Shown here: piece by piece, positions 50,430 to 59,410 of the stretch
How the letters are laid out: each line of letters opens with the position of its first letter
Numbering within the stretch: position 1 is the stretch's first letter
From: Actinocorallia populi
Lineage (GTDB): Bacteria; Actinomycetota; Actinomycetes; Streptosporangiales; Streptosporangiaceae
Assembly: GCF_002995495.1 (NCBI RefSeq)
Contig: NZ_PVZV01000001.1
Location: forward strand, 372,001 to 436,000
Reading direction: 5' to 3'
Length of the DNA stretch: 64,000 nt
Program-made: the position numbers and the translations under genes
Notes under the pieces: generated by a model
Databases searched by the model: none
Told to the model about the DNA's origin: nothing
The model's input: only the letters and a program-made list of their open reading frames with translations

Positions 50430-51295
50430 GCCCGCGCTCCCGGGTACGCCCGGACGGCGTCGCAGGCGGCGTCCCAGTCCCCGGCGAACCGGGTCTGCAG
50501 CGCGTGCAGCCACCGTTCGACACCGAAGGCGACGCAGGCGGTGTGCGCGGTCTCGCCCTCCACCCGGAGGTCGGCCCGTTCGCCGAAGAAGTTGCGGTGG
50601 TGGTTGACCGAGGCGATCGCGACGCCGTCGGCGGTGACGAACTCCTGCTTGACGGGGAAGAGCCGCTGCATCACCGCCCGCGACCCGTCGGGATCGAAGA
50701 ACGGGTCGGTGGCGACCTCGGTGGCCAGGTCCAGGCCCAGGTGGTCGGCGAACTCTCCGATCAGGGCCGCGTGCCGCTCCAGGTGGGCCTGGACGTCCTC
50801 GGGCCCGCCGATGGCGACGATCTCCCGCATGGTGAACCCGTGCAGCCGCCGCAGGCCCTGGTACTCCTTCTCGCGCCGGAAGCACTGCGCGATCGTCGTG
50901 GCCTTCACCGTCCGGTCCAGCCGTGCGCCGCGCAGAGCCGAGTAGAGGTTGTAGCAGGCGGCGGACGGCAGCAGGAGGGCGGTGGAACCCAGCCGGTCGG
51001 GGCTCAGCGAAGCGTCGTCGCCGCGGCCGGGCAGGGTGTCGGGGTCGGAGGTGTCGACGGGCGCGGCGGCCAGGGCGAGGTGCGGGAAGTTGACGAAGTA
51101 GTCGAAGTCGGCCAGGTCGGCGGCGCTGGCCAGCGGCGGGCAGAGCACCCGTTCGGCTCCGGCGCGGTCGGCCCAGCCGGTGAAGACGGCGTCGAGCGCG
51201 TCGCGGAGCCGGACCGCCGGGGAGCCCAGGGTGACCAGCCCGGCTTCGACGTGCACGGGCGGGAAGGCGCGGGAGAGCGCCGAGGGAGTGGTCAC
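50426..51295 (-). CDS. Class II aaRS-like amino acid:[carrier protein] ligase
   Basis: 289 residues with class II synthetase motif 2 (CFRREKEYQGLRRLHGFTMRE) in split form and motif 3 (ACVAFGVER). No tRNA-binding domain. Cys114 (SAACYNLYS), Glu158 (FTMREI) and Cys254 (AHTACVAFG) fall where the zinc ligands Cys-Glu-Cys of the Bradyrhizobium Bll0957-type ligases lie, and SVNHHRNFFG matches their family. These enzymes adenylate a small amino acid and load it on a carrier protein. The ACP gene directly upstream (4-base overlap) is the natural partner. The amino acid cannot be read by eye; Gly or Ala are known for relatives. Confidence 0.82.
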   Translation of the reverse strand: MTTPSALSRAFPPVHVEAGLVTLGSPAVRLRDALDAVFTGWADRAGAERVLCPPLASAADLADFDYFVNFPHLALAAAPVDTSDPDTLPGRGDDASLSPDRLGSTALLLPSAACYNLYSALRGARLDRTVKATTIAQCFRREKEYQGLRRLHGFTMREIVAIGGPEDVQAHLERHAALIGEFADHLGLDLATEVATDPFFDPDGSRAVMQRLFPVKQEFVTADGVAIASVNHHRNFFGERADLRVEGETAHTACVAFGVERWLHALQTRFAGDWDAACDAVRAYPGARA

Positions 51296-51558
51296 GGTAC
51301 TGCCTTTCCGGCCAGGAAGGCCGCGTTGATCCGGTTGAGGGTCCGGAAGTTCATCGCGTCGATCCGCTTGGGGTCGATGCGCTCGCCGGTGAGCTCCTCG
51401 AGCAGGAAGAGGAACTCCACGAAGCCGACGGAGTCGAGGATCCGGTCCTCGACCAGGTCCTGGTCCCAGTCGAGGGAGTCCAGCGCGTCGTTGCGCCGCC
51501 GGAGGAAGTCGATGACCCGCTCCATGTCCGGCGACGCCGTGTGGTCAGACCGCGACAC
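51292..51558 (-). CDS. Acyl/aminoacyl carrier protein
   Basis: 88 residues with phosphopantetheine site Ser43 in ILDSVGFVEFLFLLEE. It overlaps the AurF-like gene by 14 bases upstream and the ligase by 4 bases downstream, so all three are made together. It differs strongly from the polyketide ACP at 1551 and is probably dedicated to the aminoacyl pathway. Confidence 0.85.
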   Translation of the reverse strand: MSRSDHTASPDMERVIDFLRRRNDALDSLDWDQDLVEDRILDSVGFVEFLFLLEELTGERIDPKRIDAMNFRTLNRINAAFLAGKAVP

Positions 51559-52432
51559 CCTCGCCTCCCCACGGCGTCCCGAAGATGCCCGCGGACACGA
51601 AGAACCTGTCGATCCTGGCCATCACCCTGCGGTGGATCTCCTCGCGGGCCGGGTGGGCCATGGCCTCGCGCCGCACCTCCAGCGGCCGGGCGACGCCGGC
51701 GTCGCGGTAGGCGTGCGGGTTGTAGAGGCTGCGCACGGAGTAGGCCATGTAGGCCTTGACGTAGTCCTCGATCTCCGCCGTCCGGCCCTGCCCGTGCAGC
51801 TCCACGGCGTGCGCGTACAGGTGCCGGAGGAACTGCTTGCCGAAGGCCACGTGCCGGCTCTCGTCGTGGTGGTGCACCGAGTGCAGCTCCTGGAGGATCT
51901 CCGGCAGCCGCCGGTCCCTGCCCATGCGGCTGTTGTAGTAGTCGAAGATCTCCTCGAAGATGAGGATGCGGGCGAAGACCACGACGTCCTCCCACTCCTC
52001 CTCGAACACCTCGCGCTGGTACGGGGTGGAGACATCGGGGTAGATGCCGCCCGCGTACCGGTTGCAGAACTCGGCGAAGAACCACATGTGCGCGTTCTCC
52101 TCGCCGACGAAGTGGTGCAGGTACTCGGAGTACGCGGCGAACCGGGGCGTGTGGATCCGGCGGGACACCTCGATCATCAGCTCCCGGATGCCGTGGACGT
52201 GGAGGCTGAAGAAGTTCACGGTCTCCCGCCGCGCGAGCTCCCTGAGGACCCGCTCGTCGCCCACCAGGCCGGTGCCGTGGACGGTGAGGTGCTCCGGGCT
52301 CATCCACCAGGAGCCGTCGTCCATGCGGTCGGGCCAGGTGAAACGGGTGTACGGGTTGTAGTGGTCGTGCCGGGATTTGGCCGAGAGGCGCTCGACCATC
52401 TCCGCGAAGGCCGGCTCTTCCTTCACACGCAT
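51545..52432 (-). CDS. AurF-like non-heme diiron N-oxygenase
   Basis: 295 residues. The ligand pattern fits AurF/CmlI: Glu70, Glu112-x-x-His115 in EENAHMW, Glu160/161 in IFEEIFDYY, and His187-x3-Glu191-x2-His194 in HHHDESRH. Such enzymes oxidise arylamines or amino groups to hydroxylamine, nitroso or nitro. As first gene of the operon ahead of the ACP and aminoacyl ligase, it may act on carrier-bound amino acid. ATG at 52432 has only a weak ribosome-binding site; longer starts at 52501 are possible. Confidence 0.82.
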   Translation of the reverse strand: MRVKEEPAFAEMVERLSAKSRHDHYNPYTRFTWPDRMDDGSWWMSPEHLTVHGTGLVGDERVLRELARRETVNFFSLHVHGIRELMIEVSRRIHTPRFAAYSEYLHHFVGEENAHMWFFAEFCNRYAGGIYPDVSTPYQREVFEEEWEDVVVFARILIFEEIFDYYNSRMGRDRRLPEILQELHSVHHHDESRHVAFGKQFLRHLYAHAVELHGQGRTAEIEDYVKAYMAYSVRSLYNPHAYRDAGVARPLEVRREAMAHPAREEIHRRVMARIDRFFVSAGIFGTPWGGEGVAV

Positions 52433-52540
52433 CGTTGTCCCGATCCTTGCCTTGTACGTGTTTGTCAACTTCCGTGCCGCTCTGTCGGCGGCGTGGATCA
52501 CACCGCCCAGCGGGTGTGCTGAAAGTCTCGGTTAGGCTGG

Positions 52541-52569
52541 TTTTCGAGGGGTTCTGGAGAGGTTCAGGA
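52541..52569 (-). promoter_or_regulatory. Three-heptad SARP box for the aminoacyl-ACP operon
   Basis: Read on the minus strand: TCCTGAA (52569-52563), TCCAGAA (52558-52552) and TCGAAAA (52547-52541), each exactly 11 bases apart, then a TAACC element 6 bases on. It lies in the divergent region between the AurF-like gene and the large SARP. Confidence 0.6.
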
Positions 52570-52637
52570 CCGGTGCTGCCACGGTCTGGAGCCGGCACGT
52601 CTGCAGAACCGAACATGGAATCCTGAAAAGAGGCGAA

Positions 52638-55523
52638 ATGGCGCGACCGGCCCTGCGGATCGACGTGCTGGGATCTCTGAGGGTCAACGTGGACGGATCG
52701 GTCCGCCCCGCGCCGCCGCGGGTGGCGGACCTGCTGGCGATGCTCACCCTCCGGCCCGGCGGCCAGCTGTCCACCGACGCGCTCATCGACGGGCTGTGGC
52801 AGGGCGCACCGCCGCGCACCGCCGCGAAGGTGCTGCAGGGCAGGATCCACGAGCTGAGGCGGCTGCTCGGCGACTCCGACCGCGTCCAGCGCGGCATCAG
52901 CGGCTACACGCTGCTCGTCGAACCCGACGAGCTCGACGCCACCCGTTTCGCCGCCCTCGTCGCCGAGGCCGACGGCGCCGCCCGGCACGGCCGCGTCGAC
53001 GACCAGGTGGAGCTGCTGCGGGCTGCCGACGGCCTCTGGCGCGGCCCCGCCTACCAGGACCACACCGCCATCGACCTCGTCCACGACGAGGCGATGCGCC
53101 TGGAGGAGCACCGGCTGGAGGCCGTCGAGTCGCGCATCGACGGCGACCTGGCCCAGGGCCACCACCACCTGGTGGTCGCCGAGCTCGCCGTGCTGAGCCG
53201 CCGCCACCCCGTCCGTGAGCGGTTCTGGAAGCAGCTGATGCTGGCCCTGTACCGGTGCGGCAGGCAGGCCGACGCGCTGCAGACCTACCAGGACGCGCGC
53301 CGGGTGCTCATCGAGGAGTTCGGTCTCGACCCGGGCCCGGAGATGCAGGAGCTGGAGCAGCGGATCCTCGCCCAGGACCCCGCCCTGGCCGCGGACGTGC
53401 CCGCGCCGCCCCGCGAGACGGCCCGCCCGGCCCCGCCCGCGAAACCGGCGGCCAACGCACCGAACGAGCTGCCCCGCGACATCGCCCTCACCGGCCGGGA
53501 CGCCGAACTGGAGGCGATCCACACGTCCCTGACCTCGGGCGGCTGCCCCGTCGTCGCGCTCAACGGGCCCGGCGGGACGGGCAAGTCGGCACTGGCCGTC
53601 CACGCCGCCCACCGGGCATCGGACCACTTCCCCGACGGGCGGCTCTACATCAACCTGCACGCCACCACACCCGGCGTCGCCGTCCGGCAGCCGCTGGAGG
53701 TCCTGCAGCGGCTGCTGCAGACGCTCGGCGCGGCCAACCCGCCGCAGAGCGAGGGAGAGGCGGCCGGGATGTTCCGCTCACTCACCCACGAGCGGCGGCT
53801 CCTGTTCGTCCTCGAGGACGCCGCGGACCTCGCCCAGGTCATCCCCCTGCTGCCCAACGGGGCCGGTTGCGCCGTGATCGTCACGAGCCGCCGCCCGCTC
53901 GCCGGCCCCGAGGTCACCACCGCGCTGCGGCTCGGGCCGCTCGGCGAAACGGCCGCGGTGGAGCTGCTCGGGCACATGCTCGGCGCGGACCGCGTCGGCG
54001 CGGACGGCGCCGCCGCCCGCCACATCGTCGAGCTGTGCGACAGGCTGCCGCTGGCGATCCGGATCGTCGGCGCGCGGCTGCTGGCCAACCCGGTGCAGCC
54101 GCTGGCGTCGTTCGCCGCCCGGCTCACCGACGAGCGGCACCGGCTGGACGAGCTCGAGGACGCCGACCTCGCGGTGCGCACGAGCATCGCGACGGGCTAC
54201 GACTACCTGCGCAGGCACCCGCGCGGCGGTGACGCCGCCGCCCTGTTCGCACACCTGGGCCTGTGGTTCGGAACCCACGTCACCGCCTCCACCGCCGCCG
54301 TCCTGCCCGGCTGGCCGACCCACCGGGCCGAGCGCGCGCTGGGCAGGCTCGTGGAGGCCCAGCTGCTGCACTGCCCGAGCCCCGACCGCTACACCCTGCA
54401 CGACCTGGTCCGCCTCTTCGCCCAGGAGCAGGCGCAGGACCAGTTGACCGGACCCGAACGCGCCGAGGTTGTCGAACGGACCCTGCACTACCAGCTCGAC
54501 ACCGTCCGCAACGCCGTCCTCACCCTCAGCCCGGGCCTGGCGAGCCGGCTGGAGTTCGGCCCCGGCTCCCCCTCCCACCCGGAGCCCGCCCGTCCGGGCC
54601 GTTCCTTCGCCGACCGCGCCGAGGCGGTCACCTGGATCCGCGGCGAGCGCGACAACCTGCTCGCCGCCGCGCAGCACGCCGCCGAACTGCCGCCCCCGGC
54701 CTGCCTGGTGACCGTCGGCCTCGCCGCCGCGCTGATGTACACCTGCGAGATGCACGGCTGGTTCACCGACCTGGAGACGCTCGCCGAACACGCCCGCCGG
54801 ATCGCGCTGCGGACGGAGGACGAACGCAGCCTGGCCCTCGCCCTGACCTGCTCCGGGCACGCCGCCAACGGGCTCGGCCGGGCCAGGCAGGCCGTCGTCC
54901 GGCTGGAGCAGGCGCTGGAGACCTGGCGGCGGATCGAGGACCGCAGCGGCGAGGCGCTCACCCTGACCTACCTGGCCTACACCTACCTCACCGCCGGGGA
55001 CGTGGACAGGTCCATGGGGTACTGCCGGCAGAGCCTGACCCTGTACGAGCGGCTCGGCGACCGGCTCGGCCACGCGCTGGCCCTGCTGTTCCTCAGCAAC
55101 CAGCTCCAGCAGCACGGCATGTACGACCAGGCGCTCACCGCGAACTCCACCGGCACGGCCCTGGTCGAGGGCCTCGACGAACCGCGCATGCTCGGCATCG
55201 CCCGCGGCATCCGGGCCGCCGTCCACGCCCGTTGCGGCCGGTACGACGAGGCACTGCGCTGCTTCGAGGAGGCCCTGGAACTGCTCACCCAGAGCCAGGA
55301 CCGCTACCAGCAGGCGCGCTGCTTCTGGGGGATGAGCCAGGTGCGGGACGCCCAGGGCCGGGCCGGCGAGGCGCTCGCGGAGCGGCACCGGGCCCTGGAC
55401 ATCCTCCAGGAGCTGCGCCTGCTCGGCGCGGAGGACGCGCTGCTGGTCGCGGACCGGCCGGAGGAGATCACCAGGCTGCTGCCGGAGTTCCTGGCCACCG
55501 AGCCGTCACACCGGCAGCTTTGA
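52638..55523 (+). CDS. AfsR-type large SARP (HTH-BTAD-NB-ARC-TPR)
   Basis: 961 residues: winged helix (1-95), bacterial transcriptional activation domain (about 100-250), Pro-rich linker, NB-ARC ATPase with Walker A NGPGGTGKSALAV near 310, and TPR repeats (about 700-940). Divergent from the AurF-like operon and beside its heptad box, so the likely activator of that operon. Its 3' end overlaps the converging MMPL gene by 18 bases. Confidence 0.92.
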   Translation: MARPALRIDVLGSLRVNVDGSVRPAPPRVADLLAMLTLRPGGQLSTDALIDGLWQGAPPRTAAKVLQGRIHELRRLLGDSDRVQRGISGYTLLVEPDELDATRFAALVAEADGAARHGRVDDQVELLRAADGLWRGPAYQDHTAIDLVHDEAMRLEEHRLEAVESRIDGDLAQGHHHLVVAELAVLSRRHPVRERFWKQLMLALYRCGRQADALQTYQDARRVLIEEFGLDPGPEMQELEQRILAQDPALAADVPAPPRETARPAPPAKPAANAPNELPRDIALTGRDAELEAIHTSLTSGGCPVVALNGPGGTGKSALAVHAAHRASDHFPDGRLYINLHATTPGVAVRQPLEVLQRLLQTLGAANPPQSEGEAAGMFRSLTHERRLLFVLEDAADLAQVIPLLPNGAGCAVIVTSRRPLAGPEVTTALRLGPLGETAAVELLGHMLGADRVGADGAAARHIVELCDRLPLAIRIVGARLLANPVQPLASFAARLTDERHRLDELEDADLAVRTSIATGYDYLRRHPRGGDAAALFAHLGLWFGTHVTASTAAVLPGWPTHRAERALGRLVEAQLLHCPSPDRYTLHDLVRLFAQEQAQDQLTGPERAEVVERTLHYQLDTVRNAVLTLSPGLASRLEFGPGSPSHPEPARPGRSFADRAEAVTWIRGERDNLLAAAQHAAELPPPACLVTVGLAAALMYTCEMHGWFTDLETLAEHARRIALRTEDERSLALALTCSGHAANGLGRARQAVVRLEQALETWRRIEDRSGEALTLTYLAYTYLTAGDVDRSMGYCRQSLTLYERLGDRLGHALALLFLSNQLQQHGMYDQALTANSTGTALVEGLDEPRMLGIARGIRAAVHARCGRYDEALRCFEEALELLTQSQDRYQQARCFWGMSQVRDAQGRAGEALAERHRALDILQELRLLGAEDALLVADRPEEITRLLPEFLATEPSHRQL

Positions 55524-57614
55524 GCGCTCGGGCTCCGCACGCGGCGCCCGGCGGCGGCCGGGCGCCCACCAGTTCCACCGGCCGAGCAGCGCCATCAGCG
55601 CGGGGACCAGGACGCCGCGGACGACCGTCGCGTCGATGAGGATCGCCAGGCCCGCGGCCAGGCCGAGCTCCCGCACCGCGGGGATCCGCGCCAGGCACAG
55701 CACGATGAACGGGATGAACATCAGCACCGCGGCCGCCGAGACCACCGGCCCGGTGCGCCGCAGGCCCTCCGCGACGGCCTCGTCGTCGGCCAGGCCCCCG
55801 TCCCGCTCCTCCTTGATGCGGTGCAGCAGGAACACGCCGTAGTCGGTGGCCAGCGCGAAGACCAGCACTCCGGCCAGGATCAGCGTCGTGACCTCCAGGG
55901 AGCCGACGCGCTCGAAACCGAACCAGCCCCACTGGAAGACCGGCATGAGGATCCCGAACGTCGCGCAGACGCTCAGCATGTTGATCAGGAAGGTCTTCAC
56001 GGGCAGGACGACCGAGCGCGTCATCGCGAAGAGCAGCGCGTAGCCGAGCGCGAACAGGATGCCGAGCGCCCACGGCAGCCGCTCGGCCAGGCTGTCCAGC
56101 AGCGCCTCGAACCGTGCGGTCTCCCCGACCACGCCCACCGGGCCCGGCGCGGGCGCCTCTGCGAGGCCGCGGACGGCGTCGCGCGCCTCGGGGGTCAGCG
56201 GCGGGAAGGCGAGCCGGACGTCGACCTTCCACATGCCGTCGGCCAGGCGTGTCGGCTCGGCCACGGACCCGACCCCGGCGACCTCGCGCAGCGACGCGGC
56301 GTACCGGCTCATCGAGGCGCCGTCCGAGGTCGTGACGAGCAGCGTGGCGGGGGAGGACGAGGCGTCGGCGAAGTCCTGGCGCAGCGCGGTGAAGACCTGG
56401 GCGGAGCCGGCGTCCTCGGGCAGGGCGGCGGCGTCGAAACCGCCGAAGGTCACCTTCGTGAAGGGCGCCCCGGCCGCGAGCAGCACGGCGGTGACGACCA
56501 CGGCGAAGACCAGCGGCCGTTTCATCACCGTGTGCGCGATCCTGTGCCAGCGGTCGCCGGACGCCTCCCGGCCCCGCCGCCAGGCCTTCGGCGCGAGCGC
56601 GTCGATCCGGTGCCCGAGCAGCCTCAGCAGGGCGGGCAGCACCACCAGCGCGAACAGCGCGGCCGTCACCGTGACCAGCACGCCGGCCAGGCCCACGGAG
56701 AAGATGAACTTCTGCGGGAAGACCAGCAGCGAGGCCATCGCCGACGCGACGAGGGAGGCGCTGAACAGCACGGTCCGCCCCGCCGTCGCCAGGCTCCGCC
56801 CGACCGCATCCGAAGGGTTCGCGCCTCCCGCCAACTCCAGCCGGAACCGCGTCACCATCAGCAGGCTGAAGTCGATCGCGAGGCCCATGCCCAGGGACGT
56901 CACGAGGTTCATCGCGAACACCGACACCGACGTGAACGCCATCGCCGCGGCCAGGCCCGCGAACGTGACCACGATGGTGAAGACCGCGCCCAGCAGCGGA
57001 ACGCCCGCCGCCACGAACCCCCGGAACACCACGAGCAGCCCGAGCAGCAGCAGCGGGATCGCCAGCGCCTCGGCCTTGGCCAGGTCCTCGGTGGAGATCT
57101 CGGCGGTCTCCACGTTCGCCACGGTGTGCCCGCCCAGCAGCACCGCGTCGCGCAGCACGGGATCGGCCTCGACGGCGTCGCGCAGATCGGCGACGGCCTC
57201 CTTCTCCGTCACCTCTCCCACGCCCGCGACCAGATAGGTCGAGCGGCCGTCCCGGGAGATGAGCGACGGGTCGCGCGCGGTCGTGTAGTCGAGGACGCCG
57301 GTGACCTCCGGGCGCCCCTCCAGCAGCTCACGCGCCTTCACGACGGCCGGGGGAGGCGCCGCCGACACCTCCAGCGGCACGTCCGACCGGACGACGACCA
57401 CGTACCCCTGCTGGGGGTTGGCGCCCGTCGCCCGCTGCATGCTCTCCTGCGCGGCCACCACGGGAGAGCCGGGATCGTCGTAGTCGGCGAGGGAGGCGGT
57501 CAGCCGGGGGTAGACCACGCCGCCCGACACCACGCCGAGGACGAGCAGCAGGGCGCCGAACGCCAGGGCGCGGCGCGGCCGGCTCCGGGCGAGGCGGTCC
57601 AGGAAACCGAACAC
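55506..57614 (-). CDS. MMPL-type RND transporter
   Basis: About 702 residues with two copies of the MMPL layout: a first helix, a periplasmic-type loop, then clustered helices (190-370 and 535-690). GMGLAIDFSLLMVTRFR and LVFALATDYGVFLLHRIKEE carry the Asp residues of the proton relay. Likely exports a hydrophobic metabolite or lipid and is a good candidate exporter for the neighbouring operon. GTG at 57614 is preferred for its purine-rich leader; ATG at 57641 is the alternative. Confidence 0.88.
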   Translation of the reverse strand: MFGFLDRLARSRPRRALAFGALLLVLGVVSGGVVYPRLTASLADYDDPGSPVVAAQESMQRATGANPQQGYVVVVRSDVPLEVSAAPPPAVVKARELLEGRPEVTGVLDYTTARDPSLISRDGRSTYLVAGVGEVTEKEAVADLRDAVEADPVLRDAVLLGGHTVANVETAEISTEDLAKAEALAIPLLLLGLLVVFRGFVAAGVPLLGAVFTIVVTFAGLAAAMAFTSVSVFAMNLVTSLGMGLAIDFSLLMVTRFRLELAGGANPSDAVGRSLATAGRTVLFSASLVASAMASLLVFPQKFIFSVGLAGVLVTVTAALFALVVLPALLRLLGHRIDALAPKAWRRGREASGDRWHRIAHTVMKRPLVFAVVVTAVLLAAGAPFTKVTFGGFDAAALPEDAGSAQVFTALRQDFADASSSPATLLVTTSDGASMSRYAASLREVAGVGSVAEPTRLADGMWKVDVRLAFPPLTPEARDAVRGLAEAPAPGPVGVVGETARFEALLDSLAERLPWALGILFALGYALLFAMTRSVVLPVKTFLINMLSVCATFGILMPVFQWGWFGFERVGSLEVTTLILAGVLVFALATDYGVFLLHRIKEERDGGLADDEAVAEGLRRTGPVVSAAAVLMFIPFIVLCLARIPAVRELGLAAGLAILIDATVVRGVLVPALMALLGRWNWWAPGRRRAPRAEPERSKLPV

Positions 57615-57803
57615 AGGGGGTCCCTTCACAGATCTGCGCATGGGCGGCGTCCACCTTTCCGGCGCACGGTTCAGGTCCGGTTCCCGTCCGGTTCCGGCGG
57701 AGCCCCGGCCCGGTGCAGGCGGCGGCTTCGGGTATGGCCAGGCGAGCGCTCCGTTGCTTGACTACCGCGGACCGGCAGTACCAGGCCCACCCGGGAGGTC
57801 ACC

Positions 57804-59282
57804 ATGTCAACCGCGACGGCGGACTCGAGGTTCGAGTCGCTCGACCCCGCCACCGGCGAGGTCGTCGCCGAGCACCCGATCCACGACGAGGCGGCGGTCC
57901 GGCAGGCCGTCGACCGGGCGCGGGCCGCGGCCCGGTGGTGGGGCGGCCTCGAACCCAGGGAGCGGCGGCGCAGGCTCCTCGCCTTCAAGAGCGCGCTGGT
58001 CCGCGGCATGGACCGGCTCGCCGAGGTCGTCCACCGGGAGACCGGCAAGACCCTGGCCGACGCGCAGACCGAGGTCGTCATGGCCGTCGGCCACCTGGAC
58101 TGGGCGGCCAGGAACGCGGTGAAGGTCCTCGGGCCGCGCACCGTCCGCCCCGGCCTGATGTCGATCAACCAGAAGTGCGTCATCGAGTACCAGCCGCTCG
58201 GCGTCGTCGGCGTGATCGGCCCGTGGAACTACCCCGTCTACACGCCGATGGGCTCCATCACCTACGCGCTAGCGGCCGGCAACGCCATCGTCTTCAAACC
58301 CTCGGAGTACACCCCCGGCACCGGCGAGGAGCTCGCCCGGATCTTCGCCGAGGCGGTGCCCGAGCACCCGGTCCTCCAGGTCGTCACCGGCCTGGGCGGG
58401 ACCGGGGCCGCCCTGTGCCGCTCCGGCGTCGACAAGATCGCCTTCACCGGGTCGCCGCCCACCGCCAAGCGCGTGATGGCCGCCTGCGCCGAGACGCTGA
58501 CCCCGGTCGTCATCGAGGGCGGCGGCAAGGACGCGTTCCTCGTCGACGCCGACGCCGACCTCGAGACCGCCGCGCAGCAGGCCGTCTACGGCGCGATGGC
58601 CAACGCCGGCCAGACCTGCGTCGGCGTCGAGCGCGTCTACGTCCACGAGAGGGTCTACGCGCCCTTCGTCGAGAAGGTCGTCGCCAAGGCGGCCCGGCTC
58701 AGGCCCGGCTCAGGCCCGGACGCGTCCTTCGGCCCCATCACCATGCCCGGCCAGCTGGAGATCATCGAACGGCACATCGCCGACGCCCTCGCCAAGGGCG
58801 CCCGCGCGCTGGTGGGCGGCCTCGACTCGGTGAAGGCCCCCTACGCCGGGCCCGTGGTGCTCGCCGATCCGGCGCCCGACTCCCTGGCCGTCCGGGAGGA
58901 GACGTTCGGCCCGACCCTGACCATCGAGAAGGTCAAGGACCTCGACGAGGGCGTCGCCAAGGCCAACGACACCCCCTACGGCCTGGCCGCCACCGTGTTC
59001 ACCCGCAGCCGCCGCAGCCTCGACCTGGCCCGCCGCCTCAACGTCGGCGCGGTCAGCGTCAACTCCTTCGCCGCGTTCGCCTCCATCGGCGCCCTGCCGT
59101 TCGGCGGCGTCGGCGAGTCCGGTTTCGGCCGCATCCACGGCCCCGACGGCCTCCGCGAGTTCTCCCGCGCCAAGTCCATCACCCGCGAACGCTTCAAATC
59201 CCCCATCAACCTCCTGTCCTTCGAGCGCAGCCCCAAGGACTTCGCCCGCGCCCTCGCCCTCGTCCGCTTCCTCCACTCCTGA
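57804..59282 (+). CDS. NAD(P)-dependent aldehyde dehydrogenase
   Basis: 492 residues of the aldehyde dehydrogenase superfamily: IGPWNYPVYTP, KPSEYTPGTGE, FTGSP, general-base Glu in IEGGGKD and nucleophile Cys in NAGQTCVGVERVYV, then FGGVGESGFGRIHG. It resembles the coniferyl/succinate-semialdehyde group that lacks a clear specificity mark. It is a single gene with its own terminator; an aldehyde from the reductase in the operon to the left is a possible but unproven substrate. Confidence 0.92.
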   Translation: MSTATADSRFESLDPATGEVVAEHPIHDEAAVRQAVDRARAAARWWGGLEPRERRRRLLAFKSALVRGMDRLAEVVHRETGKTLADAQTEVVMAVGHLDWAARNAVKVLGPRTVRPGLMSINQKCVIEYQPLGVVGVIGPWNYPVYTPMGSITYALAAGNAIVFKPSEYTPGTGEELARIFAEAVPEHPVLQVVTGLGGTGAALCRSGVDKIAFTGSPPTAKRVMAACAETLTPVVIEGGGKDAFLVDADADLETAAQQAVYGAMANAGQTCVGVERVYVHERVYAPFVEKVVAKAARLRPGSGPDASFGPITMPGQLEIIERHIADALAKGARALVGGLDSVKAPYAGPVVLADPAPDSLAVREETFGPTLTIEKVKDLDEGVAKANDTPYGLAATVFTRSRRSLDLARRLNVGAVSVNSFAAFASIGALPFGGVGESGFGRIHGPDGLREFSRAKSITRERFKSPINLLSFERSPKDFARALALVRFLHS

Positions 59283-59286
59283 CCTG

Positions 59287-59333
59287 CCGCGCGGCGCCGT
59301 CGTCGCATCGAAGACGACGACGGCGCCGCGCGG
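59287..59333 (+). terminator. 18-bp hairpin after the aldehyde dehydrogenase
   Basis: Arms 59287-59304 and 59316-59333 are exact reverse complements around an 11-base loop, 5 bases past the stop. Confidence 0.8.
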
Positions 59334-59410
59334 GCTCGCTCGCAGGGTCATCGGGCCGCCGGCGGCCTGGAGGAGCGGCGCATGCCGCTACGGAGACGCC
59401 TCCGACACGG

